A stretch of 64,000 bases of DNA from Mycoplasmoides fastidiosum (GCF_024498275.1 NZ_CP101809.1:682001-746000); one strand, 5' to 3'. Numbered from the stretch's first letter, positions 18,034-31,168 are shown. The notes: generated by a model not told the origin, from the letters alone. A program made the numbers and translations.

Positions 18034-20986
18034 TAATAATCTTAATATCCTTAATACGAATTTGACCCCGATTAGATTCAAATACTACCACACAGGGTTG
18101 TTTGGACTTATGTAATTCCATAAATAATGCTAAATTTTTGCCAAAATACGGATAATCCCGTGAAGTACCGGTCTCATCACTCACTTTCACCCATAACATC
18201 GGGTGATTAAATTTGGTTTTGGTTTCCCGAATCGTTTCAATTGTTACTAAATAATCAGTTAAGCCTGCAGTTTGTTGGGGAATAGTTTGAACAGTGGTTT
18301 CTAAGCCTAATTGGGCTTTTAATGGGTTGGAACTACGAACAACACTAAAATCAAAACCGAGTAATTCTGTTTGGTATTTGCGGTATTGTTCGGTTAATTC
18401 TGGGGTTCACTCAGGAAAAATTGGTGGTTCTAATAAATTGTTTTCAAGCATCAAAACAAAAGCGGGTTTACTCATTTTTTCAATTAATTCGTCCACATAC
18501 AACCGATTTAGTTGCTCAAAACTAAACAATTCATCAAAACAACCCGCATGGTTCATAATCTTTAATAGGTTGTTTTTAATTCCATTTTTATAAAGAATTA
18601 ATAAACATTCGGTCAAATCAGTGTATTTTTTATTTTTTCGGAATTGCCGAACTTTTAATAGTTTTTTAATTGCTTCTTTACCTAAACCCTTAATTGTTCC
18701 TAAGCCAAAATAGATTTGGTTTTGATGAATTGTAAAATCAGCTTCAGAATAATTGATTGATGGTTGGTTAACAACAAAACCTAAAGCCCGAATTTTATTA
18801 ATATAAACGGCTAAATTACCTGTGGTTGATAATAAAACACAATAAAATTCTAACGGATAATAAGTTCGTAATCAAACTAATCAATAAGAAATAATTGCGT
18901 AAGAAATGGAGTGAGAATGGTTAAAACTGTAGTTGGCAAACTCGCAAATACAATCCCAAATTTTGACTAAATCAGCTTCAGAATAGTTATTTTCTAAGCC
19001 TTTAGCGACAAAATCATTATACAAACTAGCAAACTTTTCCCGCTCTTTTTTAGAAACTGCCCGTCGAAAAATATCGGCTGCAGCTAATGATAAATTAGTT
19101 ACCCGTACAACAACAGCAATTAATTGTTCTTGATAAACAATTACACCATAAGTTGGATCAATAATGTCTTTTAAACTATCGTGTAAAGAATTGGGCTTCA
19201 TTTCATTAAACCGACACTTTAAATAATACGGAATGTGTTTTTGGGGTCCGGGTCGATAAAGCGCAGAAATTAAAGAAATATCTTCAATATTTCGTGGTTT
19301 AAATTTTCGGGTTAAATCAGTCATTCCCGCACTTTCTAGCTGAAAAATGCCTGTAGTATCACCTGTTGCTAAATGTGAAAAAACTAATGGATCATTTAAT
19401 TTAATGTCTTCAGTACTGATTGTTTTATTTTGATGTTGATAAATTAGTTTAAAAACTTCAGAAATCAGGGTTAAATTTCGTAACCCCAATAAATCCATTT
19501 TTAACAACCCCATGTCCTCTAAATAATCCATACTAAACTGGGTAATTATTAAGTTAGCATTATTTTTGGTCACAGGGAAAACTTGACCTAATTTTTGTTT
19601 GGATAAAACTAGTCCAGCAGGATGAATCCCCACCTGACGCGGAATGCCAATAATTTTACGAGCAATCGCAAACAATTGTGGATAGGTTTGTTCAAATTTA
19701 GCTAGTTGGGGATTTTCTTGAATTGCTAATTCCAAATTTTCATTGTGAACTGTCGGAATATTTTTAGCGATTTTATCAACTATGCTTAACTCAATACCTA
19801 AAATTCGACCCACATCCCGAATTACACTACGGGCTTTAATCGTTTGGAAAATAACAATTTGAGCAACATGATCAGCTGAATATTTTTCATAAATATAGTT
19901 AATCACTTCTTCCCGACGTGAATCCATGAAATCAATATCAATATCTGGCATGTTTGCTCGGGCTGGATTTAAAAAACGTTCGAAATATAAATCATAAACT
20001 AGCGGATCAACCATGGTGATACCAATTACATATGCTACTAACGAGCCCGCAACCGAACCCCGACCCGGCCCGACAAAAATCCCGTTCCGTTTAGCTCATG
20101 TAATATAGTCTTGAACAATTAAAAAATAATTAGCAAAATTCATTTTGCTAATGACATTTAATTCATAAATTAAACGATCTGAATATTGCTTTAATAATTT
20201 GACATTAATTTTTTGGGTTTCAACTAGTTTCTGAAGTCCTAATTTAGCTAAACTGCGTAATTTATCATTTGGATCAACTCCATTAACCGTTGGAAAATCA
20301 ATGATTTCAGTTTCATTACTCAAATCATAATCAGTACATTGTTCTAAAATTCAAAAAAGATTTTTTACTCCTGGATCAGTTAATTCAACTGGATCAGGTT
20401 GATTTAAATAGTTACTGCGAAAATGATTGTTATCAGCAATGACATCGGTTAATTGTTTGTTGTCTTTAATTGCATTTAAAGCACAAAAAATTTCATAATC
20501 GGCTTCTTCTTGAAATAAATTTTTACGTAAATAAATTGCTTTAGCAGGATCGTTAGTTTCAAAATAATAAACATCAGATAAATCTAAATCAAAAATACCC
20601 TGATAAACAATTACAATCAGATCTTCAAAAAGAGTCCGATCTAAATGCGCTTCAGCTGCACTAGTTTGAGTATCAGTAGGCTGAGTGGTAATGAAACTAG
20701 AAATTTTAACAAGATTATTAAAGCCATTTTTATTTTTAGCTAATAAAACTAACTCAGCTTGTTGTTTATAAATTAATGAAAGTCCAAATACTGGCTTTAA
20801 GTTATTGGCAATTGCTTTCTTGTAAAACTCGACATATCCAAACATGTGTTTAAAGTCAGTAATAACTACTGTTTTATGATTATGTTTTTTGGCATGAGCA
20901 ATCAAATCATCAATTTTTAGGGTTGCTTGAAGGAGTGTATAGACCGTTTGATTGTAAATTTGGGGTAAATATTGATGATTTTTCAT
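18017..20986 (-). CDS. dnaE: DNA polymerase III alpha subunit, DnaE type
   Basis: Second replicative-type polymerase, beside PolC. The intact 989-residue frame has an N-terminal PHP-like domain (LIAHAKKHNHKTVVITDF), the palm with the catalytic acids in NMPDIDIDFMDSRREEVI, the downstream KMDLLGLRNL and GIFQLESAGMTDL segments, the YRPGPQKHIP turn, a helix-hairpin-helix near GLGTIKGLGKEAIKKLL-type sequence around 18670, and a C-terminal OB-like part. Several TGA-Trp codons. Typical DnaE is about 1100 residues, so it is somewhat short. First gene of the dnaE-exonuclease-fpg operon. Confidence 0.95.
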
Positions 20987-21329
20987 GAAATTAAGAAGAA
21001 AATGGACTAATAAATGTGTGTAACAAGCAAAATCCAGCAGATGGGCCGAAATCGATTATTTAGAATTATATTATCTAAAATCCAAATAGGTCACGAAACT
21101 AAAAAGCAAAAATTTGATTTTTAGTAATAAAATTTAGAATGTTAAATCAAATTCAATTAGTTTGGAAAACAACGAATTAATTTGATTTGTGAAGAAATAA
21201 TGAAAATTATTTTCTATTTTTATTTAAGTTTTTGAGATATTTATTCAAATTCATCAAAAATAAACAAATAAATAGCTCAATTACTTTTAGTTGATAAATT
21301 GAATAAGTATTTGAGGTTTTATTTCACAT
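20987..21329. other. Divergent intergenic region, promoters expected
   Basis: 343 bases between the starts of dnaE (leftward) and the possible regulator (rightward). A+T rich with several TATAAT-like words (for instance around 21062-21072). I see no RNA gene, ORF with a ribosome site, or strong inverted repeat. Confidence 0.5.
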
Positions 21330-22579
21330 ATGAACCTTCCAACTAGTTCAAAACCTAAAAGAAATCAACTGATAAAAATTCAAAAACATTTTGAGAAAAT
21401 GCTTTTCAATTTGAAACGGTTGAAAGAAATTAAAATTCATTTTAAAAATTTTAATAATTTTGATGCTTCTGAAATTTATTATTATTTGCTTTCATATAAT
21501 TGAACCTATCAAAAAAATGAATTACTAATTTTCGGAAATCCACTTCTTTGCATAGTCGGGTTTGAAATAAAATTAAAGTTATTTTTAGTGATAAAAGAGG
21601 CTTTAGCTTTGATGATCAAAGAAAGCTAACCTATACTGAATACTGAAATTTTCTTTCGGTTTGATTATTTCTTTCATGCAATAAATTCCACAATGACATT
21701 ATTGTCATTGACTCTGAAGCCCAACAACCAAGTTGGTATCCTTATAATAAATTTGATTATTTAATTAAACTAAATCAGGATCCAAATCAATCTAATTATA
21801 AAAAGTCTCACAGTTTTATTCGACCAATATTAGAAGAATTAGAAATTATTGATGGCGAAAAAAACGAAATTCTTGAGTTTAAATATAAAACTGCTAGTGA
21901 ATATTTTTCCAATCGTCAACCTGTTTCAATTGAACCAAAATCATTTGGCGGTAATTTCATTGGTGAATTTTACCAAAATTGCGCCTTAAATAAGTCTTCT
22001 GAACATTATCGTGAAGAATTTGCTTATTTAGACAAAATCTTAAGTAGTTATTTTTGATGCTTGTTAACTAGTAATAAATTAGACATGTTACAATCCGAAA
22101 GTTCAGAAGGGCTTGAAATTTTATATGATCTAATCAAATTAAATATTGATCATTTCATTTGTATGGATTGATCAGAAAATTTAATCCGTTACAATACTTT
22201 AATTAAAAATTTATTAACTAAATTTTTAAGCGAATTATTAATGGAACATTTTGGTAATAAACGTATAAAAATAGTTTATTTAAGTGATCGGTTTTATACT
22301 GGAATTTCACAGATAAAACGCACACTTCGACGCGAATTACCTAAAGCCAAAGTTTTTCATTTTTTAGCTAGAGATGTCGATCGAATCATGGAAAAATTAG
22401 GTGATAAATTCGATCTTATAATCATGCCTCGCATTTTGCAAAATCGCTTCGATCGAAATGGTGTACGATTAAAACATATTTTGTTTTATGATGCAGAAAT
22501 CTTGATTTTAAATTCTGGCTATGAACAGAATAATTTTAAAAACCAATTATTGAATTGTTTAATGCATACATTAAATTAA
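21330..22579 (+). pseudogene. Possible Mga/PRD-type regulator, frame disrupted
   Basis: Two frames make one protein of about 416 residues if one base is restored near 21575-21600. The first frame runs from ATG 21330 through LLIFGNPLLCIVGFEIK. The second (offset by -1) runs from VIFSDKRGFSFDDQRKLTY to TAA 22577-22579. The last 110 residues (IKIVYLSDRFYTGISQIKRTL ... DKFDLIIMPRIL) look like the EIIB-like phosphotransferase fold that ends Mga and antiterminator proteins; the N-terminal helices could be a DNA-binding part. That assignment is inference from fold pattern only. The gene lies between dnaE and polC and overlaps the polC stop by four bases. Confidence 0.45.
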
Positions 22580-25500
22580 ACGTCAAAAATTGAAATTTGG
22601 TTAGTTTCCCCAAGTTCACCAACAATATCTAATTTTTCAAAAACAAACAATAAAGTTCCAGATAAGCGGGTACGTTCTTTTAAATCTTTTTTAGAAAGAA
22701 ACGGTTTAATTTCGCGTTCGCTAACAATTTTTTCAGCTAAAACAGCGCCTAAACCATCAATCGCAATAAACGGAATCAAAATTTTATTTTCATTCGGTAA
22801 AGGAATGAAATTTAAACTGTGTGACTCCATTAATCGAATATTCTCAAATTGAATATTGCGTGATAACATTTCAATTGCCACTTCATAAATTGTTAACAAT
22901 TTTTTTTCTTTATTTTTAACAGTGTCGCGTTCAGCAAATACTTTAGAATTCATTCGGTTGCGAATATCTAAATATTTAGCTTTGATTAAAGCAATATCAT
23001 TTTGAATCAAAGTTTCAACATCAAAGTAATCACTACGAATACTGAAATAAGTGGCGTAATATTCTTTAGGATAATACAGTTTGAAAAAAGCTACTCGTCA
23101 AGCCATTAATACATAAGCTGCAGCATGAGCTTTGGGAAACATGTACTGAATTAAGTTGGCTGAATCAATGTATCATTTCGGAATTTTATGTTCTAATAAA
23201 ATCTCAATCATTTCTGGAGGAATAGTGCGGTTTTCTTTGCGGACGATTTCCATAATGTTAAAAGCAACTAAAGGATCGATGCCTTTTTTAATTAAGTAAA
23301 TCATAATGTCATCACGACAGTTAATTACCTCACTTAATTTCAAATTATTTTTCTTAATTAATAATTCTGCATTGCCTCGTCAGACATCGGTTCCATGGCT
23401 CAAACCAGAAATTCGAATTAAGTCACCAAAACTTTGGGGGTTGGCAACTTTTAACATCCCCCGAACAAAATCAGTGCCAAATTCAGGTAAGCCAAAAGCT
23501 CCGGTTGTTTCACCTAAAATGTCGTTGGGTTGAATTCCCATCACCCGACAGTCACTAAACATTTGTAAAATCTTAGGATCATGGTTAGGGATTGAGTAAG
23601 GATCAATTTTAGTTAAATTCTGTAACATTCGTAAAATGGTAGGATCATCATGGCCCAAAACATCAAATTTAAGCAAACAATCATGCAAGAAATTGTAGTC
23701 AAAGTGGGTTGTTTTTCAGTCACTGCTTACATCATCAGCTGGGTAGTTAATCGGAGAAAAATTATAAACTGATAATTCTTTCGGGATTACTAAAATTCCT
23801 CCCGGGTGTTGACTCGAAGTCCGACGCACGTTAGTAATTTGATCCACAATTCAATCTAACCGACCGATTGTTAAATTATTTTCATCAACGATTTCAAAGT
23901 AGTTCTTTGCCAAACCATAAGCGGTTTTATCAGCAATTTTACTCATAGTTCCCGCACGAAAACAAGCTTCATGACCAAATAATTCCCGTAAAAAATTATG
24001 GGCACGAGGTTGGTATAAACCCGAAAAATTTAGGTCAATATCAGGAATTTTATCAGCATTAAAGCCCATAAAAGTTTCAAACGGAATATTTTGTCCATCC
24101 CCAAACATTTTCTTTTGACAATGTGGACATGGCTTAGGTTTTAAATCAAAACCAGAATCACCAAATTCATGATCAAATTCCAAATATTGACAATCAGCAC
24201 AAAAGTAGTGAGGCGGTAAAGGATTAACCTCACTAATGTTTAATAAATAAGCAACTAAGCTTGAGCCCACTGATCCTCGTGAAGCAACTAAATAACCATC
24301 TTCATTTGATTTTTTAACTAATAAATAACTAGCTCAATAAACAATGGAAAAGTTGTGTTTAATAATCGCATTTAACTCCCGATCAAGGCGTTTAACTAAG
24401 AAATCATTGGGATTTGATCCGTATTTTTTATAAAAATTTTCCTTTGTAACCCGAACAAAATTTTCTTCTGTTTCGGGTAAATTCGGTGGTGATAATTTTT
24501 TAGGAATAATGACAATATCGTCATCAACATCATTAACAAATGCTTGATTATTCTTGAAAATAAATTCAGTTTCTGCGGTTGGGTTTAAGTTTAAAAACCC
24601 AAATTCTTCACGTAATAAATCTGATGTTCGAAATTGGTAATCTGGCAAAATGTTATTTGGTTTTTGATAACTGAATAACCGGTGGGAAACATTGCCAATC
24701 TGTTTTGCATGCACAATTGTACTGTACTGATCTTCATTAAGCGTGTCAATATATTTAACTGCGCCTGAGCCAATTGGTTTTTTATTATTTTTGATAGTTA
24801 ATTCATAAAAGTTTTTAATCGCTTGTTCTAGTTGTTTTTGATCATAATTTAAACGATTAACTTCATGACGAAATAATTTTGGGGAAGGAATGAAAACATA
24901 GTCATAATTTTTCACTTTAGTTTCAAATGCAACTTGTTCATTCATTAAAACTTCTTCTCATAAATCGCTATTATCAATCGAATTGACAATAATTAAATTT
25001 TCACGTTTACTGTTAATTAATTCTCAAGTTAATGAAGCTGTACGATAAAAATTGTCAATGTGAGCAGTTGATAATAATTTATAAATATCACGAATTCCTT
25101 CTTGATTTCTGGCATAAGCACAAATTGTAAAACTAAAGTTCTTTTTAATTAAACTTACTGATTGCAATTTCTCATTCAATTGACTAATGGAATCATACAA
25201 ATTAATACCAAATTTGTCAAAGTAATCAAATAATTTTAGATAAGCTTCTTTTAACACTTTCACGTCATAATCGGCACGGTGAGCTGATAACTCTTCATAA
25301 GTTACTTCTAATCGTCGACAAAAAGCTCCCAAATTATGAGAACGTTCTTCACTAAAAAAAGCCCGAGATAATTGTAAAGTATCAATTAAGATGTTAGATA
25401 AAGGCGCAAAATTATGTTGCACTAATTTAGAATTTAAGAAACGATAATCAAAACTAATTCCATTATGAGCAATTAAAACATCATCACCAACAAAATCAAC

Positions 25501-26922
25501 AAATTTTTGTAAAGCCGTTTTGATTTCAACACCTTGCTCAGCTAACAATTCATCAGTAATGTTAGTTAAATCTTTAATAAATGGTTTTAATTTTTGATCA
25601 GTTTTCACAAACATCTGATAGCTGTCAATTTCAGTTCCATTAGCAAATTTATGAACAGCAATTTCAATAATGTCATCAAATAAAGCATTTAACCCAGTAG
25701 TTTCGATATCAAATACACAATAAGTAGCATCAATAAAGTTAGTTTGTTTGCCATTAGCATTTAAAGCTAATACAATGGGTAAATCTAATAATTCAAATTC
25801 AACTCCATAAATTGGTTTAATTCCTGAATTTTTCACATCAGCTTCAACCATTGGATAAGAAAACACGGAATTTCAATCCGAAATTGCTAAAGCTTTATGG
25901 CCAAATTTTTTAGCTACTTCTAAAAAATCTTTGTAATTAAATAACCCATCATAAGTTGAAGATTTAGTATGTAAATACAAATTAGCAAATTCACCAGGAC
26001 GAGATTCTATTCTAGTTTCGTGGTTTTGATCGGTCACAATTTCAAAATCCACAAGAGCAAAATCAAAATAACGACTACGTTTAGAATCAATTTCGTTGAT
26101 ATCTAAAATTCTGATGTGATCATTAATTTTCAGTTTTTGAAACAGGGGTTTATCAGATAATTTTTTATCAATAAAAACAGTGTAATATTGTTGTTCATTA
26201 CGGATTTTAATTGATGTTGCTTTCTTTTTGTTTTGAACTTCTTTTACACCCTTTTGCCAAATTCAAAAAACTTCATTTTGGATTGTTGCTTTTTTCACTT
26301 GGGAGCTAGAAGTTTGTTTAGGTTTAACTTTTGTTTCAACATGATTTATGGTGGGTAAATCAGCAATAAATTGTGGCTCTAATAATTCTTCAAATTCTTG
26401 CAATAAATCGATTTTTAAATCATTTTTGTTAAAAAAAGTTTTTAAAAATTTTAAGATATCACGATGAATAATCTGAAATCCGTTATAAGCAATTTCATTT
26501 TCTAATATAAAAGTAATTACATCATGACTGATTTGAACTAAGTGATTTCCAAACCGTTGGGTAAACGGGTTTTGGGGAAATTGATTCAATAAGAAAACTT
26601 CTAAAATTCGGCTAATTGCAACTTGTTCATATAAAAAATCAGTATTTCAACTAAAAACAATTTGTGTTCCATCAGAATGTTCAAATGATTGATTGTTTAA
26701 TAAACAATTAAAGATATGTAATTTAGGAACAGCACTAAAATTAATGTGAAAATAAATTTTATTCGGTAATTCGTAATTAAATTCTACAGTTGCAACATCT
26801 AATAAATGGTCAAAATCAAATGGTTTAAAAATTCCTAATTTATCTGTAAGGTATTTACAAATAACCCCGTTATATTGACTGGTTGATAAAGAAGTATTAT
26901 TTTGGTTAAAAAAATGTTTCAT
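22576..26922 (-). CDS. polC: DNA polymerase III alpha subunit, PolC type (with proofreading domain)
   Basis: Main replicative polymerase of low-GC Gram-positives and Mollicutes. The intact frame has 1448 residues. It shows an N-terminal OB/PHP part, the DnaQ-like 3'-5' exonuclease inserted in PHP ([22 protein letters not shown] ... [15 protein letters not shown] ... [10 protein letters not shown]), a zinc-binding segment (CADCQYLEF ... CPHCQKK), the palm acids in [12 protein letters not shown], and the C-terminal AVLAEKIV helix-hairpin-helix. AGGAG lies seven bases before ATG 26922. Distal gene of a leftward tsf-pyrH-frr-cdsA-polC series. Confidence 0.97.
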
Positions 26923-26981
26923 ATTGCTCCTGTAGTTATTTGTTATAAATTAAACCAATTAATTAATGCCATTTCAACGTT

Positions 26982-28076
26982 TTAATTCACAAAAATCATG
27001 TTGTCAACTAAATTGATAATTAAGAAAAAAACATAAATAAAACTAACCGAATCTAAACGATCAAATAGTCCCCCATGACCAGGTAATAAGCGACTGAAGT
27101 CCTTAATATTTAATAAGCGTTTCATCTTGCTATAAAATAAATCGCCAAAAGTTCCGATTAAACTTAATAAAACAAAAACAATAATCGTAAATAATCACCA
27201 TCATCCCGTTTTGTTAAACAAATTATTATCAGTAAAATTCATTGTGAATCAAAAACCATTAAGAACTTGATAACTTAAATCAATTGTTCGCGCCTGTCAA
27301 GCAATTAGAACTAAAATTCCAACTGATAATACAACTGATAAACTTGTTCCCCAAACAAAACCAGCTAAAGTTTTATTGGGACTAATTCTGACAAATATTT
27401 TACGTTTTCCAAATAATGTTCCAAAAATATAAGCAAATGTATCATTAGCTGAAGCAATTACTAATAAAATGAAAACACTTACTCAACCGTTAATAACACT
27501 GATATAAAAAATAGCATTTCAGAAGAAATAAGCAACCATTTGCAAAATTAAAAAAATCACACGTTCATTACGAACTGGAGTGTAATTAATTTTTTTCAAA
27601 TACAAAAAAATAACTGAAAAATAAATTAATCCCATGAAAATAAAGATCAAAAAAATTTTAATAAAAAAAGTTTTTTGATCAGTGATTGCTCCAGCTGAAA
27701 TGCTATGTAAAATAAAAATACTCGGAATAAATCCGATGGCATAATGCACTAAACCAAACAGAAAAAACTTGTGATTTCGAATTCCTTGAAATTGGTTTTG
27801 ATTAAGAATCCGGAATGTTTCAATTATCCCTAAAAAAGATAAAAAACTAATCAGAATTAATAAGCAAATATTAATGATGATTTTAGTTGTGTTAGTAATG
27901 CTTAACCACTGGGTTGGCGGAATCGTATTTGAATAAAATGGATAAGCACCGATCACTGAAAAGACAATAATAATTGCTACAACAAACATAATAACAAACG
28001 AAGTCAGGGTTCGATAAACCCCGACTTTGATTTTTTTATTGCTGATTTTATCTAATTTTTCAGTGAGTAAATTCAT
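26982..28076 (-). CDS. cdsA: Phosphatidate cytidylyltransferase
   Basis: Makes CDP-diacylglycerol from CTP and phosphatidate, the precursor of phosphatidylglycerol and cardiolipin; integral membrane enzyme. The 364 residues hold about eight hydrophobic segments. The CdsA signature is complete: SANDTFAYIFGTLFGKRK, ISPNKTLAGFVWG, and SRLLPGHGGLFDRLDS near the C-terminus. Longer than many bacterial CdsA because of an N-terminal extension that adds membrane segments, as in other Mycoplasmas. Nine bases separate it from frr. Confidence 0.95.
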
Positions 28077-28085
28077 ATTGAAAAA

Positions 28086-28640
28086 CTAAATTGTTAATAA
28101 ATCTTTTTCTTTGGCTTTGAAAATTGCTTCAGCTTCCTCGTTAGCTTTTTTAACTGCTTTTTCTAGATTCTCTAAATAACTAGCTTCCAGCCCTTCTTGC
28201 AATTTTAATCCCTTAATTGTTTGCATAACATTTTTACGGGCATTACGAATTGCAATTTTATTTTTTTCGAAAATTTCTTTAATCACTTTAACTGATTTTT
28301 TACGACTTTCTTCATTAGGTGGAGCAATAGTAATACGAATTAATTTATTGTCAACAATTGGATTCAAATCATTATTAAACTTAATGATCGCTTTAACAAC
28401 ATCATTACAAGTACCCGGATCATAAGGTTTAATAATTAAATTCGTAGCATCTTGCACTTGAACATTAGCTAATTGATTTAAAGGAGTAAATTGACCATAT
28501 GCTTCAACCCGAACTCCTTCCACTAATGCCGGATTAGCTCGGCCAACCCGAATTTTTTTGTATTCGTTTTTTAACCATTCAAAGCTAGAACTAATTTCAT
28601 TATTAAATTTAGCTTCAAAATCTTTTCATTCTTGATTCAT
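28086..28640 (-). CDS. frr: Ribosome recycling factor
   Basis: Splits post-termination ribosomes together with EF-G. The 184 residues match the family length. Landmarks are VGRANPALVEGVRVEAYG near residue 35, TPLNQLANVQV, IKPYDPGTCNDVVKAI, and the C-terminal helices with NARKNVMQTIKGL and EKAVKKANEEAEAIFKAKEKDLL. ATG 28640 is followed by a TGA-Trp at codon five and has AAGAAAG upstream. Between pyrH and cdsA, the usual order. Confidence 0.97.
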
Positions 28641-28698
28641 AAAAATATGACTTTCTTGTTTGAATTAGGATTATTAAATTAAGTTTCTATTTAAATCA

Positions 28699-29418
28699 TT
28701 ATGATGAAATTTTAGTCATTACAATATCATCATTTAATGCGCGAACAAAAGCATTTTTACTGGATTGATTAAAGACCAAGATTTTAATATTATTTTCTTT
28801 ACAAATGTTAACTGAGGCATTATCCATGACAGATAATTTATTCTGAATAATTTGATCATATGACATTTTGTCATAAAAAACAGCATCAGGGTTTTTCTTT
28901 GGATCATCACTGTAAACCCCGTCAACATTATCCTTACCCATCAATATAATATCAGCGCCAATTTCAATAGCACGAATTGCTGAACCTGTATCAGTTGAAA
29001 CATAAGGAATACCAGCACCACCAGTAAAAATTAACACTTGATCAGTTCCCAATTCTTCACGTAAATTCAAAATATTAATTTGGTTAGCTACTTGGCCACA
29101 TTGTAATGAAGAATAAACTTTGGATTTTACTCCAACCGCAGCCAAAAAATCGTGAAAAACTAAACCATTCATAACAGTAGCTAACATACCGATGTAATGA
29201 GATGTTTGATCATGTAATTCTTGTAAATAATTAGATTTACCCCGTCACAAATTCCCCCCACCAACGACTAGACCAACTTGGTAAGTTTTACTGATTTCTT
29301 TAATTTGCAGACAAAGATCAATTAATTTATCGTGGTCAAAAAACTCACTGGAATTGCTTGCTTGTAAGCATCCGCCACTAATTTTGATTAAAATTCGTTT
29401 TTTCGGCTGAGAAACCAT
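28699..29418 (-). CDS. pyrH: UMP kinase
   Basis: Phosphorylates UMP to UDP. The 239 residues show KRILIKISGGCLQ at the N-terminus, VGLVVGGGNLWRGKS, the HDQTSHYIGMLATVMNGLV helix, VLIFTGGAGIPYVSTDTGS, ILMGKDNVDGVYSDDPKKN and the C-terminal core VMDNASVNIC, all typical of bacterial UMP kinases. AGGAAA precedes ATG 29418. In the tsf-pyrH-frr series. Confidence 0.97.
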
Positions 29419-29448
29419 TGAATTTTTCCTTTTTAGTTCACTAATTAA

Positions 29449-30366
29449 TTATTTGCGCATTTGAGCAGCAACTTCAGAAGCAAAATCAACTTCTGCTACT
29501 TCAATTCCATCTCCAACTTTAAAACGGTGCATTAATACGGGTTTAACATTCAAACTTTGCGCATATTCGCCAACAGTTTTAGCATCATCAAGAATATATG
29601 GTTGGGAAACTAAGCAAACTTCTGCTAATAATTTTTTGATTCGACCTTCAATGATTTTTCCCGCAAATTCTTTGGGCTTGCCTTCTTGAGCTAATTGGGA
29701 TTCTAAAATAGCTTTTTCATTATTTAATCATTGTTGATCAACTTGAGTTTCATCTAAAAATCGTGGATCCATGGCTGTTAAATGCATTGCCATCCCCTTT
29801 AATTTTTCAGCATCAGCTGTGTTTTCAAAAACAATGAATGAAGCAATTTTTTTGTTGTTATGAACATATAATCCAACACTTTGGTTGGGTTGTAATGAAT
29901 AGTAAATCACTCGACGTAATTCAATTTTTTCACCTGTTTTTGAACTTAATTCTAAACATTCTTCATTAACAGTATGACCATCGGCTAGTTTTAAATCTTT
30001 CACTTCTTCTAAACTTGAAACTTTTGCTGATAACATTGCTGCTAAAATTTGCTCAGCTAATTTAACAACATCGGCTGAAGCAGCGGTAAAATCAGTTTGG
30101 GTGTTTAATTCAAATAAAGCAACACCTTTTTCATCAGCAGCAGCTAGAGCTAACCCTTCAGCCGCTACTTTAGCTGCATTTTTGTTAGCGGCTTTAGCCA
30201 TGCCATTCTCACGCAATCATTTGATTGCTAATTCTAAATGTTCCTTGGCGCCCTTGCCTAATTTTGTAATTTCTTCAGCAGTTGCTTCTAAAGCCTTTTT
30301 ACAATCCATAAAACCCGCTTGTGTCGCGTTTCGTAATTCTTTTAGTAAGTTAGTAACAGAATTCAT
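29449..30366 (-). CDS. tsf: Elongation factor Ts
   Basis: Nucleotide exchange factor for EF-Tu. The 305-residue frame begins with the UBA-like N-terminal module (LLKELRNATQAGFMDCKKALEA) and the following ENGMAKAANKNA segment. Then come the core with ELNTQTDFTAAS, VGLYVHNNKKIASFIVFE and MHLTAMDPRFL, and the C-terminal part with RFKVGDGIEVAEVDFASEVA. First gene of the leftward series on this window; rpsB, its usual partner, is not upstream here. Confidence 0.97.
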
Positions 30367-30693
30367 TTATGTTTCCTTGTGAAAATATGTAATGTTTCCA
30401 CTTAAAAAAGTTTTTAAGAATTAGGTATTTTTAAGGGAAATTCTCGTATAATTTTAACTTTTTTATCCATGGATTTAATTTTTATTTTTTGATTAATCCC
30501 TTTCTAATCTTTCTTTAAAGTTAAAAAAGTGTTTAAAATTCTTCTTTATGCAAGAAAATTCAACCTAAATAAACCGAATTAAATCAATAAAAAATGGCTT
30601 TTTATTTGTCTAATTAACAATAATCGTAATCAGTTTCATTTTGATAAAAATCCTGCTAAAAATTTAGTTTCTTAAACAAAAATGCTCATATTT

Positions 30694-30724
30694 TTGTTAA
30701 TTTTTCAGGATTTATCAGTATAAT
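30694..30724 (+). promoter_or_regulatory. Promoter for the rpsP-rplS operon
   Basis: TTGTTA at 30694-30699 and TATAAT at 30719-30724 with a 19-base spacer; the -10 reads CAGTATAATG. Transcripts would begin near 30731, giving a leader of about 150 bases before rpsP. Confidence 0.5.
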
Positions 30725-30755
30725 GTTAATTTGGATTAATCTACTAGGGGTTCTT

Positions 30756-30788
30756 ATGCCTACTAAACTGATTAAAGACATATATTAA
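30756..30788 (+). CDS. Leader micro-ORF upstream of rpsP (10 codons)
   Basis: ATG at 30756 follows a good ribosome site (AGGGG, spacing about five) and encodes MPTKLIKDIY before TAA. Right after it come the complementary words AGAATG and CATTCT (30787-30803). It sits 95 bases before rpsP in the transcribed leader. It could be an attenuation-type leader peptide or chance; the ribosome site and position are the only evidence. Confidence 0.35.
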   Translation: MPTKLIKDIY

Positions 30789-30882
30789 GAATGGGTTTAC
30801 ATTCTCAATTTAATATCAAAAATAAATCAAGCAGCATTGCTTAATTAGAAAAATATTTCATACCAATAATTAAGAGGTTATT

Positions 30883-31146
30883 TTGTTAAAAATTCGATTA
30901 ACTCGGTTTGGTCGTAAAAAATTACCGTTCTATCGTGTAGTTGTGACCGATTCCAGAAATCGCCGGGATGGCGCTTATCTTGAACTTTTGGGAACATATG
31001 ATCCAATGAAAGATAAAGTATCTTTAAAAGAAGAAGCAATTTTGAAACATTTGAACAATGGAGCACAACCAACCGATGTTGTTCGTTCTCTATTATCTAA
31101 AAATGGCATTTGAAAAACTTTTAAAGACGGAAAAATTGCCAATTAG
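30883..31146 (+). CDS. rpsP: 30S ribosomal protein S16
   Basis: The 87 residues give LKIRLTRFGRKKLPFYRVVV, TDSRNRRDGAYLELLGTYDP and the C-terminal NNGAQPTDVVRSLL, typical S16. The start is TTG at 30883 with AAGAGG nine bases upstream; no ATG is available. One TGA-Trp near the end (NGIWKTF). First gene of an operon with rplS; rimM and trmD are not between them. Confidence 0.95.
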
Positions 31147-31168
31147 AAATTAAAAGGATAATATCAAT

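Larger units (their letters stand above)
30367..30882. other. Divergent intergenic region between tsf and rpsP
   Basis: 516 bases. The right part carries the rpsP promoter and a leader micro-ORF (listed separately). The left part is the upstream region of tsf, with T-rich and A-rich runs and no evident RNA gene. Confidence 0.5.
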
